A DNA stretch of 64,000 bases from CAVVAH01 sp963746175. Lineage in GTDB: Bacteria; Actinomycetota; Actinomycetes; JACCUZ01. Positions 50,822 through 59,018 of this stretch are shown piece by piece. The DNA is taken from NCBI GenBank assembly GCA_963746175.1, contig CAVVAH010000004.1, positions 1,116,001 to 1,180,000 on the forward strand. The letters run 5' to 3'. The translations under genes and the position numbers were made by a program. Position 1 is the first letter of the stretch, and every line of letters begins with the position of its first letter. The notes beneath the pieces are model-generated. The model worked only from the letters and a program-made list of their open reading frames with translations, was not told the DNA's origin and did no database searches.

Positions 50822-51967
50822 TCAGGCGACCGTCGCGAGCAGGTCGGCGAGGACGTCGTCCGCGGTCGGCATCGCGTCGATCTCCTGCCGCAGCCGGCCG
50901 GCTGCGTCCCGGAAGGACTCGTCCCCGAGCAGCCGGGTCATCGCCGCGGCCACCGTCTCGGCGGTCGTCTCGTCCGGCTGGAGCGCGAGAGCCGCACCGG
51001 TCGGCAGCAGCGCCGCCGTGTTGGACGGCTGGTCGGTGCCCTGCGGCAGGCAGAGCTGCGGCAGCCCGTGGCACAGGGCGCCGAGCATCGTCCCCGCACC
51101 GGCGTGCGAGACCACTGCGGCGCAGAGCGGCAGCAGGGCGGCCTGCGGGACGAACGGCGCCGTGCGTACCGACGCCGGCAGCGGGCCGATCAGCCCCGGG
51201 TCGAAGCCCGGCCCGGTGGTGACGACGAGGTTCACCGGCAGGTCGCGGCAGCCGTCGATCACCGCGCGGAAGACAGCGGCTGCCTGGTTCATGATCGTGC
51301 CGAGGGTCACGTAGACGGTGTCCGGGTGCGGCAGGCCGGACAGGTCGGGAACGTCATGGCCGTCCGCCGCCGCCTCGCCCGCGGACGGCCGCAGCGGGAG
51401 GGTCGTGGGCCACGGGTACGGCACCGTGCCGCGCAGCCCCGGCGGGCAGACGTCGAGGTACGGCGCCGCCAGCACCGCGGGGACCGGATCGGGCAGCTCC
51501 GCGGCCGCGATCGTGGCCCCCAGCACCACGGCGAGCTGGTCGTTCTCCGGGGACATCGGCCCGTAGCCGTGGGTGACGTGCGGGATGCCGCGTGCCTCGG
51601 CCACCGTCGGCGACCCGAGCTCGAGCGTGTCGTGCACGACCAGGTCGGGCCGCCACTCCTCGACATAGCCGGCCAGGTCGCGCGCCCGGTCGACGGCGCC
51701 CGCGCCGAAGAGGTACCGCGCCGCGAACCCGGCCTGCTCCGCGGGCGGCAGCGCGCTGATCGTGGTGTAGTCCGGCAGCCGCGCGTACGACTCGGCCAGC
51801 GTCACGCCCGACCGGTGGCCCGGCACCCCGAGCCCCTCGAGCACGGGCGCCAGGTCGGCCCCGGACGAGACGACGACGTCGTGGCCGGCCCGTTGCGCCG
51901 CCCGGACCAGAGGCAGCATCGGCAGCAGGTGCCCGTACGCCGGCCAGCACCCCACGAGCACCTTCAT
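50822..51967 (-). CDS. UGT/MGT-like glycosyltransferase (GT1)
   Basis: A 381-residue GT-B glycosyltransferase. N-terminal VGCWPAYGHLLPMLPLVRAAQRAGHDV (about 4-30) is the acceptor-side start of the MGT family. The C-terminal nucleotide-sugar motif is FVPQAALLP, then SHAGAGTMLGALCHGLPQLCLP, GTDQPSNTAAL (about 283-325). It likely glycosylates a natural product, macrolide or lipid; the acceptor and sugar are unknown. GGAGG lies 8 bases before the ATG at 51967, which I choose over the in-frame ATG at 51988. Confidence 0.88.
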   Translation of the reverse strand: MKVLVGCWPAYGHLLPMLPLVRAAQRAGHDVVVSSGADLAPVLEGLGVPGHRSGVTLAESYARLPDYTTISALPPAEQAGFAARYLFGAGAVDRARDLAGYVEEWRPDLVVHDTLELGSPTVAEARGIPHVTHGYGPMSPENDQLAVVLGATIAAAELPDPVPAVLAAPYLDVCPPGLRGTVPYPWPTTLPLRPSAGEAAADGHDVPDLSGLPHPDTVYVTLGTIMNQAAAVFRAVIDGCRDLPVNLVVTTGPGFDPGLIGPLPASVRTAPFVPQAALLPLCAAVVSHAGAGTMLGALCHGLPQLCLPQGTDQPSNTAALLPTGAALALQPDETTAETVAAAMTRLLGDESFRDAAGRLRQEIDAMPTADDVLADLLATVA

Positions 51968-52019
51968 CGGCCCACCTCCGCCCGACATCGTGCCCCGGTG
52001 CCGCCGCCGCGACCAGGGG

Positions 52020-53924
52020 CTAGAAGGGGATCTCCTCGTCGTCGCCGGGCTCGGCCGGTGCGCCGAGCACGGACGCGGCCAGGCCGACGGCGCGCGGTGT
52101 CGACGCCTCGGCCGGCGCTCCCACCAGCTCGCCGGTCGCGGTGTCGAACGTGAGGCCGTCCAGTACGACCGTCGCGCCGACCGGGTCGGCGTTCGCGTCC
52201 GGGCACCACTGCGCCACCTCGCAGAACGCGCACGCGGTGCCCGGCCGGGTGGGGAACTCGTCGTCCTGGTGCCAGGCGTACGTCGCCTCGGCGAGCGCCC
52301 GTCGCGCGGCCAGCACGGTGGTCTCGTCGCCGGCGTCGTAGCGGGCCAGCCGGGCCCCGGTCGCGGTGAGCAGCTCGAGCTCGACGCCGCCGGGCGCCGG
52401 CCCGGACGCGGCGATCACCGTGGGGTCGGTGACGGCGCGATCGGCGAGCGCGCACACGCCGACCGCTGCCTGCGGGTACGCCGGCAGCAGGTCGAGGTCG
52501 CCCAGTGTCGGCATCACGGCGAGCGTCTTGGTCTCCCGCCACACCGGCCCGGCCGCGGTCGCGAGCAGGATGTCGGGCCGGGTCACGACGAGGACGTCGG
52601 CGTCGGTGTCGTCGACGACGACGTCGCGCTCGGGCACAGAAGCGGCCACGTCCGGCAGCGTCGCGAACGGGCAGACCGTCACGTGCCGCGCCAGCCACGG
52701 CTCGACCTCGCGCACCTCGGGGCCGGCGAGGTCCGCGGCGGCCGCCAGCCGGGCCGCCTCCTCGCCCAGGACGCCGTCGGTGCCCGGCAGGTCGTCCCGG
52801 CTGCAGGCGAAGCCGCGCAGGTGCGCCTGCTCGAGCCACCGGTGCACCCGGGTGCCGCGGACCATCGAGGCGGTCTGCTCGCGCGGCCCGGCCGGCAGCC
52901 GGAGGTCGGTGGTGAGCAGGTACTTCGCCGGGCACACCTGGTAGGTCCACAGCCGGCTCGGCGCCAGGACCCGCGGGTGCGTCCCCTGGTCGGGCAGCCC
53001 GAGCAGCCCGGGCCGGGACGGCAGCTCGGTGCACACCGGCCGCACCTTGCACTCCGCGCAGGAGCGCTGGGGGATCGGTGTCCCGCCGTCGGTCACGGCC
53101 GGCACGAGCGGCCGGGCCACCCCGGCGTACGACGCCTGCGCCTCGTGCGGCGTGCCCTCCCAGAGGAGGACCGTCGATCCGTCGCCGAGGCCGACGTCGA
53201 CCACGCGCACGACGTCCGGTGCCGGGTCGGGAGCGGCGACGTCGATCGGGTCGGCCCACTTCCCGGCTCCCTCGAGCACCCGCCGGCCGTTCGCGGTGAC
53301 CGTGGCGTACGTCGCCACCTCCTGGGTCGTGCGCGGCCGGACGCCCGACGGCGAGCGCATCCGCAGGGTCCGGAGCTCGCGGGTCCGCCCGTCCTCCGAC
53401 GCGTAGGCCAGGCCCCAGACGGTGACCTCGCGGACCGCGCTGTCCTGCCGGTGCCCGAGCGCGCGCGCCTGGTCGGGTCGCAGCGGCGAGCCGCCGGCCG
53501 AGGCGTGCTGCTGGGCCAGCGCCTCGCTCGTCTCCAGGTAGGTCTCGACCGCGTGCGTCGCCCAGCGCCGAGCCGCCGGGTGCACCTCGCCCTTGGCCGC
53601 GCCGGCCGCCTCCGCCGCGGCGACCGCACGGACCGCGACGGCCGGCCACGCCTCGTCGGTGCCGGCCGGCACCCGGCCGCTCTCGACCTCCTTCACGGCG
53701 TCCACGACCAGGCCGAGCACGAAGGTCTCGTAGCGGTGGTAGCGCCGCGGCACGAAGCGCTCCGGCCGCGGGTACACCTCGGGGTGCGCCTTCGCGGCCA
53801 GGTGCTCCGGGCAGGCCCGCGGGCCGACCCGGCCGAGCAGGCTCGCGGTCACCCGCACGTGCAGCAGCGACCCGTTCACCGGCCAGAGCGGCGCCCAGCC
53901 GCTCACCGCGCCCCCGTTGCTCAC
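52020..53924 (-). CDS. Cas4/RecB-like PD-(D/E)XK protein with two cysteine clusters
   Basis: A 634-residue protein that reads as two nuclease-like halves. The second half (about 330-610) has the Cas4/AddB core: VCPAKYLLT, GTRVHRWLEQAHL, VTRPDILL and RETKTLAVM (the D...E-x-K motif), then CAFCEVAQWC for an iron-sulfur cluster. The first half has CPEHLAAKAH near its start and CAECKVRPVC near residue 300, the same cysteine plan, but only degenerate catalytic strands. It probably handles DNA ends with a helicase partner not in the window. The GTG start overlaps the neighbouring nuclease stop (GTGA). No cas genes are near. Confidence 0.72.
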   Translation of the reverse strand: MSNGGAVSGWAPLWPVNGSLLHVRVTASLLGRVGPRACPEHLAAKAHPEVYPRPERFVPRRYHRYETFVLGLVVDAVKEVESGRVPAGTDEAWPAVAVRAVAAAEAAGAAKGEVHPAARRWATHAVETYLETSEALAQQHASAGGSPLRPDQARALGHRQDSAVREVTVWGLAYASEDGRTRELRTLRMRSPSGVRPRTTQEVATYATVTANGRRVLEGAGKWADPIDVAAPDPAPDVVRVVDVGLGDGSTVLLWEGTPHEAQASYAGVARPLVPAVTDGGTPIPQRSCAECKVRPVCTELPSRPGLLGLPDQGTHPRVLAPSRLWTYQVCPAKYLLTTDLRLPAGPREQTASMVRGTRVHRWLEQAHLRGFACSRDDLPGTDGVLGEEAARLAAAADLAGPEVREVEPWLARHVTVCPFATLPDVAASVPERDVVVDDTDADVLVVTRPDILLATAAGPVWRETKTLAVMPTLGDLDLLPAYPQAAVGVCALADRAVTDPTVIAASGPAPGGVELELLTATGARLARYDAGDETTVLAARRALAEATYAWHQDDEFPTRPGTACAFCEVAQWCPDANADPVGATVVLDGLTFDTATGELVGAPAEASTPRAVGLAASVLGAPAEPGDDEEIPF

Positions 53925-54853
53925 GCCTCGGCCTCCGCCTCGTCGACCGACGTGTCCCGGTCCGGCTCGACGGGCTCCGGCACCGGCCGCGAGCGTCGCG
54001 TCAGGCCGCGCTCGGCCAGCACCGCGTCCGACTCCGTGGATCCCGGCGCCGGACCGCCCGGCCGGAACACCGGGCAGACCGGCTTGAACGCGCAGAACCC
54101 GCAGAGCGCGCTCTTGCGCGCCTGCCACGCCGACCGCTCGACGTCGGCCTCGGACGCGGTGCGCATCCGCCACAGCGCGCGCTCGGTGTCGGCCAGCACT
54201 GCGGGGAACACCGGGCGCCGGACGCGCGCGTTCGCGACGACGTAGAGCAGCTCGACCTCAGCCACCACGACACCGACGGCGCGCAGCGCGACGACGTAGA
54301 GGAACAGCTGCCGCAGCGCCTTGCCGAGGTGGCCGGGCTGCGGCCGCTTTCCGGTCTTGTAGTCGGTCAGCCGCAGGTACGGGTCGCGGGTCAGCCGGTC
54401 CAGCCGGCCGCCGAAGCGCACCCCCGCGACCTCGGCGTCGACCGGCGCCTCGAGGTCGGCGCCGTCGACGGGCAGCGTGGTCGGCGCCTCCAGCAGGTAG
54501 AGGTTCTCGACGGCGGAGTGCGCGCGGTGCGCGACCTCCGCGTCGGTGCGGAAGGCAGCAGTCTCCGGTGCGGCGAACGTCGACTCGGCCGTCTCGTGCA
54601 GCAGCGCCGTCGCGCGGTCCGCATCACGCTCGGCAGCGGGCAGCCGGTAGAGCGCCTCGAACGTGTCGTGCACCAGGTTGCCTGCGACGGTCCACGTCGT
54701 CGGCCGCTCGCGCCACCCGAGCACGGTCCCGAAGTAGTAGCGCAGCGGGCACGACTCGTACGTCGAGAGCTGGCTCGGCGACACCCGGCCGGGCAAGCCG
54801 TCGCCGGGCGAGGCCACCGGCACGAGCAGCCCGTCGTCCTCGCCCTGACCCAC
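53921..54853 (-). CDS. RecB-family exonuclease, Cas4-like
   Basis: A 310-residue single-domain PD-(D/E)XK nuclease of the actinobacterial type (like Rv2119). LSTYESCPLRYYFGTVLGW (about 29-47) bears the first Cys. HDTFEALYRL has the His, RFGGRLDRLTRDPYLRLTDYKTGK (about 146-169) gives D...D-x-K, the QLFLYVVALR box follows, and CGFCAFKPVC (about 250-259) completes the cluster with a further CPVF. All catalytic residues appear present. It is first in an operon with the larger two-half protein, which suggests a two-subunit nuclease. The last 40 residues are acidic. Confidence 0.88.
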   Translation of the reverse strand: MGQGEDDGLLVPVASPGDGLPGRVSPSQLSTYESCPLRYYFGTVLGWRERPTTWTVAGNLVHDTFEALYRLPAAERDADRATALLHETAESTFAAPETAAFRTDAEVAHRAHSAVENLYLLEAPTTLPVDGADLEAPVDAEVAGVRFGGRLDRLTRDPYLRLTDYKTGKRPQPGHLGKALRQLFLYVVALRAVGVVVAEVELLYVVANARVRRPVFPAVLADTERALWRMRTASEADVERSAWQARKSALCGFCAFKPVCPVFRPGGPAPGSTESDAVLAERGLTRRSRPVPEPVEPDRDTSVDEAEAEA

Positions 54854-55164
54854 CCGGCCACCGTACGGCGGTCCCGAGCGCGACCCGCTCAGGCGGTGAC
54901 CTGAGGACCGTCAGCGGAGGCCGCGGACGCGCAGGATGCTGACCGCACCGGCAACACCCGACAGGCCGGCCGCGGTGTAGAGCGCGCCGTAGCCGCCGAG
55001 GGCGAGGAACGCGGGTGCGACGGCCGGCGCGAACGCGTAGGGGAGCGCTCCGGCATGGCGACCCCTGGCCGGTGAGAACGTTCGGCCCGGTGCTCGGAGC
55101 GTAGTGCGGTGCCGCGAGGCTGACCCGGAATGCGGTGGCCCGTCTCATGGACGGGGGAGGACCG
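54854..55164. other. 311-base gap holding an MFS remnant
   Basis: No intact gene is seen between the nuclease operon and the small membrane protein. The left half contains a 46-codon C-terminal fragment of an MFS transporter on the minus strand (described separately). The right part (55052-55164) has nothing I can identify beyond leader sequence for neighbouring genes. Confidence 0.5.
54911..55051 (-). pseudogene. C-terminal remnant of an MFS transporter
   Basis: Reading the minus strand from 55051 to the TGA at 54911 gives 46 residues that look like the last two helices of a major-facilitator protein: GALPYAFAPAVAPAFLALGG, YGALYTAAGLSGVAGAVSIL, RVRGLR. Upstream the frame stays open but loses any membrane character, and there is no credible start. 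The rest of the transporter is missing, so this is a deletion remnant. Confidence 0.5.
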
Positions 55165-55422
55165 TTACTGGGCGGTGGCACGCCCGAGCAGGCGGACGCG
55201 CAACCGGTGCAGCTGCGGCATCAGGCCGTAGATGACGACCGGGACCGCGACGGTGGCCAGCACGAAGGTGCGCAGGACCGGTGACAACGTCCGGAGCCAG
55301 TCGCCCAGCGCAAGGTTGAGCACGGTGAGGGTCGGGAACACGGCCAGCCAGATCATCACGGCGAGCTGGTGCTTGGTGGGTGGGCCGACCGACGGACGGT
55401 TCGGCTGCGGGACGTTCGACAT
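55165..55422 (-). CDS. small two-helix membrane protein
   Basis: An 85-residue protein with two hydrophobic helices (AVMIWLAVFPTLTVLNLALG at about 21-40 and TFVLATVAVPVVIYGLMPQL at about 52-71) and a basic C-terminus (HRLRVRLLGRA). It resembles the membrane tail of actinobacterial proteins annotated as antibiotic-biosynthesis-monooxygenase-like (W-x-ALFP...N...MP-x-L), but the ABM domain is missing here. GGAGATCC precedes the ATG. It lies 42 bases after the FAD oxidoreductase gene on the same strand, so it may share its transcript. Confidence 0.65.
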   Translation of the reverse strand: MSNVPQPNRPSVGPPTKHQLAVMIWLAVFPTLTVLNLALGDWLRTLSPVLRTFVLATVAVPVVIYGLMPQLHRLRVRLLGRATAQ

Positions 55423-55464
55423 GGGATCTCCTCGACAAGGGTGGTGGGGCCGGCCGGTGACCGG

Positions 55465-56400
55465 TCAGCCCAGGTGGACGGTCTGGAGGGCGACGCGGAC
55501 GTCGTCGTCGACGAGGTCGGCGTTGAGCGCGATGGCGGCAGCGGAGCCCTCACCCGCGGCGGTGATGACCTGGGCGCGCGGGTTGGCGACGTTGCCCGCC
55601 ACCCAGACGCCGGGGACGCTGGTGCGGCCGGTGGCGTCCTTGACGACCCAGTTGTTGTCGTCGCGCTCGCAGCCGAGACTGACGAGCAGCGCGTCGTTCG
55701 GGACGAAGCGCGGCGGGACGAACAACGCGTCCCGCGGCACGGTGCGCCCGTCGGTCGTCTCGACACCGGTCAGCCGGTCGTCGTCGACGAGCACCCGCGC
55801 GACGTCTCCTTCGACGAGGCCGACAGCGCGAGCGGCCAGCTCGGAGCGCTGCGTGGCGGTGAGGCGACCGGCCGCGACGAACAGCACTATGTCGCCGGAC
55901 CACTGGCGCACGGTCTGGGCGTACCGCACGGACTCGGCGCTGCCGTCGGAGAGGACGCCGAGGCGTTGCTCGCGGACCTCCCAGCCGTGGCAGTACGGGC
56001 AGTGCAGGACGTCGCGCGCCCACCGCTCGCGCAGCCCGGGGATGTCGGGCAGCTCGTCGCGCAGCCCGGTGGCGACCAGCAGCCGGCGGGCCGCGACCCG
56101 GTCGCCGGCGCCGAGCCGCAGCCGGAAGCCGGAGCCCGGGCACGCGACGACGTTCTCGACGTGGTCGGCCGAGACCTGACCGCCGTACCCCGCGACCTCG
56201 TCGCGGCCGGCGGCCAGCAGGTCGGCGGGCGGCATCCCGTCGCGGGACAGGTAGCCCTGCAGGTGCGCGGCCGGGGCGTTGCGGGGGGCGCCGCCGTCGA
56301 CGACGAGGACCCGTCGGCGAGCGCGGGAGAGGACCAGGGCTGCGGACAGCCCGGCGGCGCCGGCACCGATGACCACGACGTCGTACTCGCTCTCGCTCAT
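55465..56400 (-). CDS. thioredoxin-reductase-like FAD oxidoreductase
   Basis: A 311-residue flavoprotein. The FAD-binding GAGAAGLSAAL is at 12-22, the redox pair Cys134-Cys137 in HCPYCHGWE, and GVWVAGNVANPRAQVITAAGEGS (about 263-285) closes the FAD site. The NAD(P)H-binding middle domain begins near 140. This is the low-Mr thioredoxin-reductase fold but of the CPYCHG type that often has partners other than thioredoxin. It is divergent from an XRE-cupin regulator with 78 bases between, a recurrent pairing in actinomycetes that suggests regulation by that protein. Confidence 0.9.
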   Translation of the reverse strand: MSESEYDVVVIGAGAAGLSAALVLSRARRRVLVVDGGAPRNAPAAHLQGYLSRDGMPPADLLAAGRDEVAGYGGQVSADHVENVVACPGSGFRLRLGAGDRVAARRLLVATGLRDELPDIPGLRERWARDVLHCPYCHGWEVREQRLGVLSDGSAESVRYAQTVRQWSGDIVLFVAAGRLTATQRSELAARAVGLVEGDVARVLVDDDRLTGVETTDGRTVPRDALFVPPRFVPNDALLVSLGCERDDNNWVVKDATGRTSVPGVWVAGNVANPRAQVITAAGEGSAAAIALNADLVDDDVRVALQTVHLG

Positions 56401-56434
56401 GTCACCCACCGTGCGCCCGATCCCGCGGATTCCT

Positions 56435-56446
56435 CAACATCTGTTG
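56435..56446. promoter_or_regulatory. candidate operator between oxidoreductase and XRE-cupin genes
   Basis: CAACATCTGTTG is a dyad (CAAC and GTTG with a 4-base centre) in the middle of the 78-base divergent promoter region. It is AT-richer than its surroundings and well placed to let the XRE-cupin protein control both directions. It was identified by eye only. Confidence 0.35.
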
Positions 56447-56478
56447 CCATTCCGGGGAAGCGCGTGTGCACTGGGCGC

Positions 56479-57084
56479 ATGGACGACACGGCGACGGTGA
56501 TCGCGGCGGCCCTCAACGAGGTGGGGCCGCGGCTCAAGGCGGTACGGCTCCAGCGCGGGGTGACGTTGACCGCGCTGGCGGCCTCGACCGGCATCTCGAA
56601 GAGCACGTTGTCGCGGCTGGAGACCGGCCAGCGGCGGCCGAGCCTCGAGCTCCTGCTGCCGCTCGCGCACACCTACCGGGTGCCGCTGGACGACCTTGTC
56701 GGCGCGCCGGAGGTCGGCGACCCGCGGGTGCGGCTGAAGCCGCGGCGGGTGCACGGGCGCACGGTCGTCCCGCTCTCGCGCCAGCCCGGTGGTGTGCAGG
56801 CCTGGAAGATCGTCATCCCGACGACGAAGAAGACCCCGGAGCTGAAGTCCCACGAGGGGTACGAGTGGCTGTACGTCATCTCCGGCCGGATGCGGCTCGT
56901 GCTGGCCGACCACGACCTCGTGCTCGGTCCCGGCGAGGTCGCCGAGTTCGACACCCGGGTGCCGCACTGGTTCGGCAGCACCGGCGACGGGCCGGCGGAG
57001 GTGCTCAGCGTGTTCGGGCCGCAGGGGGAGCGGATGCACACCCGCGCGAAGCCCGCATCGGGTCAGTCCGGTCGGCACGGCTGA
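56479..57084 (+). CDS. XRE-family regulator with cupin domain
   Basis: A 201-residue regulator. A HTH_3 domain is at about 14-70 (LKAVRLQRGVTLTALAASTG, SKSTLSRLETGQRRPSLELL). A single cupin is at about 115-185 (KSHEGYEWLYVISGRMRLVL, LGPGEVAEFDTRVPHWFG) that may bind a metal and small ligand. Such proteins repress or activate the divergent gene. Start ATG at 56479; the end is Ser/Gly-rich. Confidence 0.92.
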   Translation: MDDTATVIAAALNEVGPRLKAVRLQRGVTLTALAASTGISKSTLSRLETGQRRPSLELLLPLAHTYRVPLDDLVGAPEVGDPRVRLKPRRVHGRTVVPLSRQPGGVQAWKIVIPTTKKTPELKSHEGYEWLYVISGRMRLVLADHDLVLGPGEVAEFDTRVPHWFGSTGDGPAEVLSVFGPQGERMHTRAKPASGQSGRHG

Positions 57085-57144
57085 CCGAGCCAGCTTCCGC
57101 GCGGAGCTGCCCGCTGGCAACGATCATCCGTGGGCGGCGAGGCG

Positions 57145-58023
57145 TCAGGCGTCGCGGCGGCGCAGCAGGACCGCGGCGACCGTGAGGAGGACCCCCACCC
57201 ACACCAGCATCACGCCGTAGCCGGTCCACGGGTCGAGCACCGGCGCGGTGGTCGCGAGCCGGGCGGCCTCGATGCTGTCGCGGGTGGCGAGCAGCTGATG
57301 TCCGGCGGTCCCGGGGAGGAATGGGCTCACGGTGCGGAAGAAGTCGGCCGGGAGGGTGCGGAACAGCACCTCGACCACGAGCAGCAGGCCCAGCACGGTC
57401 GCGAGAGCGCCGGCGGAGACCCGCAGGATGGCGCCGACGGCGAACGCGAGCAGGGCGACCGCGACCAGGTAGAGCACGCCGCCGAGCAGGATGCGTCGGG
57501 TCTGCGGGTCGCCGAGGTCGAGCACGGCGTCGTGGGCACGCAGCGTCGGCAGCGCGACCAGCCAGGACACGACCGTGCCCACTGCGACGACGACGGCCGT
57601 GACGACGGTGAGGACCAGCGCCTTGGCCCAGAGCGCCGGGAGGCGACGGGGCACCGCCGTCAGCGTCGAGCGGATCATGCCGGTGGAGTACTCGCCGGTG
57701 ACGATGAGGACGCCGAGGACGGCCAGCACGAGCTTGGCCAGGTCGGCTCCGGTCAGGACTACGGACGGGTCGTGCAGCAGGGCGACCAGTACCGCCGCGT
57801 CCTGCGGCGTCGTGCTCGGGTCGACGGCCTCCCGCGCGGTGAAGAAGACCGCGAGCCAGCTGACGGCGGCCATGACGACGACGGTCGAGCCGAGGGTCCA
57901 GAGCGTGGAACGCAGCGACCAGAACTTGATCCACTCGGACTGCACGACGTGCGTGAACGTCACCCGGTGGGCCGGGCGGTGCCGTACGGGCGTGAGGGCG
58001 GGGACGTGGGTCAGCGTGCTCAT
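57145..58023 (-). CDS. ABC-2-type transporter permease
   Basis: A 292-residue permease with six helices, N-terminal FTHVVQSEWIKFWSLRSTLWT (about 23-43) as in the actinobacterial ABC-2 family, and a last helix VMLVWVGVLLTVAAVLLRRRDA. It pairs with the ATPase upstream, whose stop overlaps its ATG (58020-58023). The transport substrate is unknown; related pairs export drugs or lantibiotics. Confidence 0.88.
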   Translation of the reverse strand: MSTLTHVPALTPVRHRPAHRVTFTHVVQSEWIKFWSLRSTLWTLGSTVVVMAAVSWLAVFFTAREAVDPSTTPQDAAVLVALLHDPSVVLTGADLAKLVLAVLGVLIVTGEYSTGMIRSTLTAVPRRLPALWAKALVLTVVTAVVVAVGTVVSWLVALPTLRAHDAVLDLGDPQTRRILLGGVLYLVAVALLAFAVGAILRVSAGALATVLGLLLVVEVLFRTLPADFFRTVSPFLPGTAGHQLLATRDSIEAARLATTAPVLDPWTGYGVMLVWVGVLLTVAAVLLRRRDA

Positions 58024-58970
58024 CGGACCTGCTCCTTCTCGGTGGCCGGCCGTCCGGCGGACATGGCCGGTGCCGAGTGGTACTCGACCGCGTCCGCGGT
58101 CAGGGACATGTAGGAGTCCTCGAGGCTGCCGCGTCGGGGCGCGAGCTCGTGCAGGACGAGACCGGCTGCCGCGGCCGCCTCGCCGATGACCTCGGCGGTG
58201 GTGCCGGCGATCTCGACGGCGCCGGGCTCCACCGCGGTGCAGGTGACGTCCGGGCCGCGGAGCAGCGCGACCAGCCGGTCGGCGTCCGGGCTGCGGACGA
58301 GGACGGTGGTGCCGCTCGAGCGGGCGATGATGTCGGCGACGCTGGCGTCGGCGATGATCCGGCCGCGCCCGATCACGAGGATGTGGTCGGCGGTGAGGGC
58401 CATCTCGCTCATCAGGTGCGAGGACAGGAAGACGGTGCGGCCCTGCCCGGCGAGCTCACGGAGCAGCGTCCGGACCCAGAGAACGCCCTCGGGGTCGAGA
58501 CCGTTGACGGGCTCGTCGAGGATGAGCGTCTGCGGGTCGCCGAGCAGTGCGGCCGCGAGGCCGAGCCGCTGACCCATGCCGAGGGAGAAGCCGCCGACGC
58601 GCTTGCCGGCGACTGTCGCGAGGCCGGTCATCTCGATGACCTCGTCGACGCGCTTCCGGCCGAACGCATGGGTGGCGGCGACGGCGCGCAGATGGTTGAC
58701 CGCCGACCGGCCGGTGTGCACGGCCTTCGCCTCGAGCAGGGCCCCGACCTCCGTGAGTGGCGAGGAGTGCTGCGCGTACGGGCGGCCGTTCACGCTCACC
58801 GAGCCACCGGTGGGCCGGTCCAGGCCGACGATCATGCGCATCGTGGTCGACTTCCCGGCTCCGTTCGGCCCGAGGAACCCGGTGACCATGCCCGGCTGCA
58901 CGGTGAAGCTGATGTCGTCGACGGCGGTCTTCGCGCCATAGGTCTTGGTGAGGTTCGTCGCTTCGATCAT
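58020..58970 (-). CDS. ABC transporter ATP-binding protein (DrrA-like)
   Basis: A 316-residue ATPase with Walker A GPNGAGKST (about 34-42), signature FSLGMGQRL, Walker B LILDEPVNGLDPEG, and a C-terminal extension (about 215-316) common in DrrA/BcrA-type exporters. It forms an exporter with the ABC-2 permease. GAACGATGA precedes the start; the operon may be read from the 48-base gap following the MMPL gene. Confidence 0.94.
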   Translation of the reverse strand: MIEATNLTKTYGAKTAVDDISFTVQPGMVTGFLGPNGAGKSTTMRMIVGLDRPTGGSVSVNGRPYAQHSSPLTEVGALLEAKAVHTGRSAVNHLRAVAATHAFGRKRVDEVIEMTGLATVAGKRVGGFSLGMGQRLGLAAALLGDPQTLILDEPVNGLDPEGVLWVRTLLRELAGQGRTVFLSSHLMSEMALTADHILVIGRGRIIADASVADIIARSSGTTVLVRSPDADRLVALLRGPDVTCTAVEPGAVEIAGTTAEVIGEAAAAAGLVLHELAPRRGSLEDSYMSLTADAVEYHSAPAMSAGRPATEKEQVR

Positions 58971-59018
58971 CGGATCGTCCTTCTTCTGCGGAGGTAGTGG
59001 TGGTGACCGAGGAGGGCG

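Noticed and set aside
52020..54853. A CRISPR-associated cas4 locus
   Set aside because: No cas1, cas2 or effector gene and no repeat-spacer array occur in the window; the proteins match RecB-like housekeeping nucleases better.
57102..57127. Further member of the junction palindrome family (GCCAGC...GCTGGC, then AACGATCAT)
   Set aside because: The arms are only six bases, which is expected by chance in this GC-rich DNA, although the AACGATCAT end matches the 39720 element.
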